NCBI GenBank assembly: GCA_027490345.1
Contig: JAIXYF010000269.1
Span: 1 to 13,972 of the forward strand
Length of the DNA stretch: 13,972 nt
Source of the DNA: Novosphingobium sp.
GTDB taxonomy: Bacteria; Pseudomonadota; Alphaproteobacteria; Sphingomonadales; Sphingomonadaceae
Direction: 5' to 3'
Below, one piece after another: positions 13,719 through 13,972 of this stretch. The position numbers were made by a program, and so were the translations under genes. The number at the start of each line of letters is the position of its first letter. Within the stretch, counting starts at the first letter, position 1. The notes beneath the pieces are model-generated. The model was not told the origin of the DNA. It searched no databases and saw only the letters and a list, made by a program, of their open reading frames with translations.

Positions 13719-13972
13719 ATGACATCAAAACGCGTTCTGTTGATCAGCAACCTGTATGCGCCGGAGCCGACGGGAGTTGGACCCTATAGCCATGGCCTTG
13801 CAAGATCGCTCGTCGAGCGTGGGTATGAAGTGACTGTTATCGCCGCAGTCCCTTCGTACCCGTATTGGAAGCGCTTTGCCGGTTACCCAAAGTGGAGTTG
13901 GTCTCGCACGGTTGAGGATGGGGTGACTGTCTATCGTTGCCCGGTCTATGTGCCGGCCACGGTCAGCGGCGC
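13719..13972 (+). CDS. WcaI-like glycosyltransferase, N-terminal part (3' truncated by window edge)
   Basis: The frame is open from ATG 13719 to the window end, giving 84 complete codons. The N-terminus RVLLISNLYAPEPTGVGPYS (5-24) is the glycosyltransferase family 4 donor-side Rossmann start with the Gly-rich acceptor loop TGVGPY. The following HGLARSLVERGYEVTVIAA, PSYPYW and VYRCPVYVP closely recall WcaI, the colanic acid fucosyl-type transferase family. It would add a sugar to a lipid-linked polysaccharide repeat unit at the cytoplasmic face of the membrane. The start is fixed by GGAG 5 nt upstream. It lies 54 nt after the preceding gene, in the same direction. The codons look less GC-biased than in earlier genes (for example AGA, TCA, AAA). 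The specific donor and acceptor cannot be told from this fragment; GDP-fucose from gmd-fcl is an attractive guess. Confidence 0.85.
   Translation, partial: MTSKRVLLISNLYAPEPTGVGPYSHGLARSLVERGYEVTVIAAVPSYPYWKRFAGYPKWSWSRTVEDGVTVYRCPVYVPATVSG

Noticed and set aside
13690..13722. Tiny ten-codon open frame (ATG 13690 to TGA 13722) overlapping the glycosyltransferase start
   Set aside because: No clear ribosome site and no recognisable content; could be a leader peptide but there is no evidence beyond the frame itself.

Overview
The window is GC-rich, densely coded alphaproteobacterial DNA, most likely from a sphingomonad (Novosphingobium/Sphingobium type). The lineage is inferred from protein sequence style, the short HRDC-less ribonuclease D placed directly before lptC-lptA, and the sphingan/EPS-like gene content; it was not tested by any search. 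Fifteen protein genes are supported. Two are cut by the window edges: thrS on the left and a WcaI-like glycosyltransferase on the right. No rRNA, tRNA, CRISPR array, insertion sequence or phage gene was seen, and no stretch longer than about 210 bases lacks a gene.

Left part (1-6608), housekeeping and accessory genes: the 3' end of thrS, a TauE/SafE-family permease that may start inside the thrS stop codon, an unrecognised acidic helical protein with an internal duplication, and a small PilZ (c-di-GMP receptor type) protein. Next, on the minus strand, is an EthA-like Baeyer-Villiger flavin monooxygenase. It is divergent from a CorA-type divalent cation transporter, which is convergent with and overlaps the stop of uracil-DNA glycosylase (ung).

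Right part (6722-13972), all on the plus strand, cell-surface polysaccharide: ugd (UDP-glucuronate supply), an RNase D-like exonuclease, lptC and lptA (LPS export bridge), gmd and fcl (GDP-mannose to GDP-L-fucose), a 438-residue protein resembling a degenerate alkaline-phosphatase-superfamily enzyme, and a WcaI-like family 4 glycosyltransferase. Ugd, Gmd and Fcl would supply glucuronic acid and fucose, suggesting an acidic, fucose-containing exopolysaccharide or O-antigen whose assembly genes continue past the right edge. The usual lptB partner does not follow lptA; the sugar-nucleotide genes sit there instead.

The most interesting items are the alkaline-phosphatase-like protein that has lost its expected metal ligands and nucleophile (12348-13664), the duplicated helical protein of unknown function (1883-2824), and short repeats and hairpins in the intergenic regions before pilZ, between the monooxygenase and corA, and before the last two genes. 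No wholly new system can be demonstrated from the sequence alone.
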